From: Halovenus halobia
Lineage (GTDB): Archaea; Halobacteriota; Halobacteria; Halobacteriales; Haloarculaceae
Direction: 5' to 3'
DNA length: 64,000 bases
Assembly: GCF_051414135.1 (NCBI RefSeq)
Contig: NZ_JBLKOA010000003.1
Coordinates: 1 to 64,000, forward strand
The notes beneath the pieces are model-generated. The model was given only the letters and a program-made list of their open reading frames with translations, had not been told where the DNA came from and did not search any database. Made by a program: the position numbers and the translations under genes. Positions 61,020 to 64,000 of the stretch are shown here, in pieces (within the stretch, counting starts at the first letter, position 1; each line of letters starts with the position of its first letter).

Positions 61020-62267
61020 ATGAGCTACGATACGGTACGGGACGTGGACCCGGCCGTTGCTGAAGCACTGACCGCAGAGCGCGAGCGACAGAACGATACG
61101 CTGGCGATGATTGCGAGCGAAAATCACGTCAGCGAAGCAGTGATGGAAGCCCAGAGTTCTGAGTTGACGAACAAGTACGCCGAGGGCTATCCTGGCGAGC
61201 GGTACTACGCTGGCTGTGAACACGCCGACACGGTCGAGGAACTGGCAATCGAACGCGCCAAGGAACTGTGGGGGGCCGAACACGTCAACGTCCAGCCACA
61301 CTCGGGGACGCAGGCGAACATGGGCGTCTATCTCGCAGTGCTCGACCCGGGTGACAAGATTCTCTCGCTGGAACTGGAACACGGCGGCCATCTCAGCCAC
61401 GGCCACCCGGCAAATTTCACCGGCCAGACCTACGACGTCGAACAGTATCAGGTCGACGCCGAGACGGGCTACATCGACTACGAAGGACTGGAGGAGACGG
61501 CCGAGGAGTTCCAGCCAGACATCATCGTTTCGGGCTACTCCGCCTATCCGCGCGACATCGAGTTCGAGGAGATTCAGCGCGTCGCCGACAGCGTCGACGC
61601 CTACCACCTCGCCGACATCGCGCACACGACTGGACTGGTCGCCGCTGGCGTCCACTCCTCGCCCGTGGGCGTCGCTGACTTCGTCACCGGCAGCACGCAC
61701 AAGACCATCCGTGCAGGTCGCGGCGGCATCATCATGACGACCGAAGAACACGCCGACGACATCGACCCGGCAGTGTTCCCCGGCGGACAGGGTGGCCCGC
61801 TGATGCACAACGTCGCCGGCAAGGCCGTCGGCTTCAAAGAAGCACTCGAACCCGAGTTCGACGAGTACGCCCAGCAGGTCGTCGACAACGCAAAAGCGCT
61901 GGGCGAGCGCATGCAAGAACACGGCTTCTCGCTGGTTTCTGGTGGAACGGACAACCACCTCGTTCTCGTCGACCTGCGCGAGTCACACCCCGACACGACG
62001 GGCAAGGAGGCAGAGGAAGCACTCGAAGAAGTTGGCATCGTCCTGAACGCTAACACTGTCCCGGGCGAGACGCGCTCGGCGTTCAACCCTTCGGGCATCC
62101 GTGCAGGCACCCCCGGACTCACCACGCGAGGCTTCGACGAGGAAGCCTCCCGCGAAGTCGCGGACCTCATCTACCGCGTCGTCGACAACCACGACGATGA
62201 CGACGTCAAAGCCGAGGTCAGTGAGCGTATCGACGAACTCACCGACGAGTTCACGCTCTACGAGTAA
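61020..62267 (+). CDS. glyA: Serine hydroxymethyltransferase
   Basis: The protein has 415 residues. It interconverts serine and glycine while loading one-carbon units on a pterin. Signatures are TNKYAEGYPGERYYAGCEHA near 38, HVNVQPHSGTQAN near 88, and the PLP-lysine region FVTGSTHKTIRAGRGG near 220-235. A TATA-like GATTATT at about 60989-60995 lies roughly 28 nt upstream of ATG 61020, supporting a leaderless transcript. Confidence 0.97.
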   Translation: MSYDTVRDVDPAVAEALTAERERQNDTLAMIASENHVSEAVMEAQSSELTNKYAEGYPGERYYAGCEHADTVEELAIERAKELWGAEHVNVQPHSGTQANMGVYLAVLDPGDKILSLELEHGGHLSHGHPANFTGQTYDVEQYQVDAETGYIDYEGLEETAEEFQPDIIVSGYSAYPRDIEFEEIQRVADSVDAYHLADIAHTTGLVAAGVHSSPVGVADFVTGSTHKTIRAGRGGIIMTTEEHADDIDPAVFPGGQGGPLMHNVAGKAVGFKEALEPEFDEYAQQVVDNAKALGERMQEHGFSLVSGGTDNHLVLVDLRESHPDTTGKEAEEALEEVGIVLNANTVPGETRSAFNPSGIRAGTPGLTTRGFDEEASREVADLIYRVVDNHDDDDVKAEVSERIDELTDEFTLYE

Positions 62268-62489
62268 TCAAAATCTCTTTTTTGCCCGTTCGCCGAGGTT
62301 GCGGAGTATCTGACCAGCCCCGATGACAGTGAAGACGCCAGCACCGACGACCATTCCGAGTCGTACGGCTTCGAGTGTCGGAAACGCGGTGAAACGACCG
62401 AACATCGAGAGGACGACTGCCACGAGCCAGCAGAGGTACAGCCCAACAGCAATCTGACGCAGGCGAGTGCGTGCGGAGAGTGAGGACAT
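62268..62489 (-). CDS. 73-residue two-helix membrane protein
   Basis: ATG 62489 starts MSSLSARTRLRQIAVGLYLC. Two membrane segments (about 13-30 and 44-63) are followed by a basic C-terminus (LGERAKKRF). It is convergent with glyA and shares its border. The function is unknown. Confidence 0.65.
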   Translation of the reverse strand: MSSLSARTRLRQIAVGLYLCWLVAVVLSMFGRFTAFPTLEAVRLGMVVGAGVFTVIGAGQILRNLGERAKKRF

Positions 62490-62966
62490 AGACAGTTGTG
62501 TCAAAGACTGGTACCGGCAGCTGAGTGGTAAATCTGCGGGGGAGTTTCACGATTAGCAACGCGAGCTGGACGGGGTACCACAGCAGTGCTACTCTGGGTC
62601 AGTGAAAAGTGGGGAAAGGGGGGTAGAAAATCGAACGGTGGGGAGAGGGGGGGATCCGCAAACGGTGGGACAAGGTGATACGACTCCGGACAGGCACCGG
62701 GGGGATGATGCCTGCACCGGACAGCTCCCGCAGGCGAGGTATGTGTGGGGGGAAGGGGGGGATGTCCACATGAGTTGTCCCGCCACACGGGAACTGGCGT
62801 GCACCTCTGGGTTGGCTTGGCCGTGATCCGGGGGGTTGGATACTGACCGGCCATCACCACCACCGCCATCTCATTGTATACAGGGTATCAGTATAGGGAT
62901 GTTTACTAAGATGTAAGGCACCCCTCTCCACGGGTGCTAAACATCTAGATGGGTGCCGAAAACGGC
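62490..62966. other. Intergenic region with G-rich runs, no gene seen
   Basis: The 477-bp stretch contains several runs of four to seven G on the plus strand (about 62611-62625, 62638-62653, 62699-62706 and 62745-62761), with patterns that can satisfy a G-quadruplex rule. Short inverted repeats (GGCACCC and GGGTGCC, about 62918-62958) sit near the end of the Bat-like gene. Reading frames here are shadow-like. Nothing else is recognised; it could be a promoter/terminator region or hold an unannotated RNA. Confidence 0.5.
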
Positions 62967-64000
62967 TTACTCACCGTCAAGCATCGCCGCGTAGAGTCGA
63001 CGCTGTGCCTCCCGGAGGTGGTGTGTGACTGTCGGCTGCGAGAGGTCGAGCAGTTCGGCCAGTTGCTCGCCCGTCGTCTCCCGGGGCGACTCGAAGAAGC
63101 CACTCTCGTAGGCCGTCACGAGTACCTCGCGCTGGCGGTCGGTGAGTTTCTCCTCGATGGCTGTCGCCATCGCCGCCGCTTCGGCCTGACTGCGCTCGAC
63201 ATCTGTCCGGGTGAGGAGTTCAGTCTCTGGGTACTGCTGGCGGACGCGTTCGAGAAAGACCCGAACGTCGATTTCTCGGGAGAGTCGGAGCACTGCCCGC
63301 GTCACGCCAGCCTCGGCGACCACGCTCCGGGGGATAGCCCCGCAGTCCAGCAGCGTCGCGGCAACGGTCTGGCCGGACAGCGTCGCCCGAAACAGGTGCT
63401 CACCGCCGCGTTCGATGTGCGTCAGTGAGTCGACGGTAACGAACTCCTCTTCGAGGGCCATGATTTCGTCGACCGGCGGGTCATCGAGAGCGAACAGTAC
63501 ACGCGCGCTGCCGCCCGGCTCCGGCGTGATTTCCCGGTAGGTGACCGGCTGGCCGGCGACCGAGGAGACAGCGTTAAGGAAGGTACCGGGTGTTTCGATA
63601 GCCACCTCCAGTTCGGTGAGTTGCTCGGCCAACACTCCCTGATTCATCTCGACAGCGTTGATGCCGTAGGCGAGGGTTCGGGCCAACTGGTCGAGCACCG
63701 AGCGGACGGGCTCCTCGAAGGCTTCGGGTTCGCTGGCGTAGACTGCAAGCACGCCGTAGGTTGTCTCGCCGTGGACGAGTGGGACAGCGGCGGCGGACTG
63801 AACGCCGCGGTTGGTTCCTGCTCGTGCCCAGTCCTGGGACTGCAGTCGGTCGGTTACGTCGGCAACGGAGACGAACTCGCCGGACTGAGCGGCCCGGACT
63901 GCGGGCTCGTCGCCGCCAAAGGCAAGCGAAACAGTGTCGAGATAATCGTCGGCGTCGCCGGCCCACGTCGTCGGTTCGATACGGTTTTCGTCCGGCGGGA
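62967..64000 (-). CDS. GAF plus HTH_10 (Bat-type) regulator, partial
   Basis: The frame is open to the window edge, so the start is missing. The visible sequence has the end of a GAF sensor domain (PAVRAAQSGEFVSVADV, then SAAAVPLVHGETTYGVLAVY), a linker domain and a C-terminal HTH_10 module (LTDRQREVLVTAYESGFFES, then TGEQLAELLDLSQPTVTHHL). This is the architecture of bacterioopsin-activator-like regulators that respond to light, oxygen or metabolites. Only the C-terminal part can be described. Confidence 0.88.
   Translation of the reverse strand, partial: PPDENRIEPTTWAGDADDYLDTVSLAFGGDEPAVRAAQSGEFVSVADVTDRLQSQDWARAGTNRGVQSAAAVPLVHGETTYGVLAVYASEPEAFEEPVRSVLDQLARTLAYGINAVEMNQGVLAEQLTELEVAIETPGTFLNAVSSVAGQPVTYREITPEPGGSARVLFALDDPPVDEIMALEEEFVTVDSLTHIERGGEHLFRATLSGQTVAATLLDCGAIPRSVVAEAGVTRAVLRLSREIDVRVFLERVRQQYPETELLTRTDVERSQAEAAAMATAIEEKLTDRQREVLVTAYESGFFESPRETTGEQLAELLDLSQPTVTHHLREAQRRLYAAMLDGE

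Noticed and set aside
62600..62770. RNase P RNA or another large structured RNA
   Set aside because: The conserved GGAAAG and ACAGAAA-type blocks of RNase P RNA are not found.

Overview
The window is a chromosomal segment of a halophilic archaeon (class Halobacteria). The evidence is archaeal information-processing machinery (EF-2, thermosome, PolD large subunit DP2, Hel308, Lhr, Dna2-like helicase, 7S/SRP RNA), strongly acidic proteins, high GC third positions, TATA boxes about 25-30 nt before start codons (leaderless transcripts) and families I know mainly from haloarchaea. I cannot fix the genus from sequence alone.

Layout. 1-5.1 kb: EF-2, a conserved protein, a TrxR-like flavoprotein and a START-like protein. 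5.1-11.6 kb: metG, then a leftward lysine group (M20 deacylase/DapE-like, 45-aa membrane protein, lysA), then SirR/DtxR regulator with a ferritin-like protein. 11.6-15.0 kb is an accessory pocket: a large foldback repeat, SRP RNA (minus), a methyltransferase, a tiny zinc finger, a beheaded alcohol dehydrogenase, a duplicated tRNA-Gln 3' end, tRNA-Gln itself and a double-HNH protein. 15.0-19.8 kb: purO, larE, a phosphatase, an HTH regulator, a second foldback repeat, a conserved protein with nuclease-like residues. 20-24 kb: thiolase plus an HMG-CoA-synthase-like/DUF35 fusion facing an OYE-type reductase. 24-28.8 kb: Cgi121-Hel308, SPFH protein, pheA. 28.8-33.3 kb: carboxyltransferase, Q/G-rich membrane protein, thermosome. 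33.6-38.7 kb: pseudokinase-like protein, Lrp regulator, two tandem glnA. 38.7-45 kb: RNA-ligase-like protein, hisA, third foldback repeat, intein-bearing Lhr helicase. 45-52.5 kb: small zinc-ribbon and membrane proteins, UspA, Dna2-like protein, NUDIX. 52.5-58.6 kb: PolD DP2 with two inteins, preceded by a PPC-domain gene. 58.6-64 kb: serS, lipoprotein, glyA, a G-rich intergenic stretch and the C-terminal part of a GAF/Bat-type regulator cut by the window end.

The most interesting non-coding signals are (1) a family of about 300-360 bp foldback elements with CCAGAAAGCCCC-type inverted termini and a conserved 61-bp internal hairpin (18.02-18.38 kb and 40.15-40.45 kb, with a divergent nested relative at 11.74-12.11 kb), and (2) clusters of perfect inverted repeats whose arms are separated by exactly three bases, found between genes, inside the foldback elements and even inside the metG reading frame. 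The most interesting coding signals are two PolD inteins separated by only 29 host residues (one a mini-intein ending in Gln), and an Lhr intein interrupting the Walker A motif.
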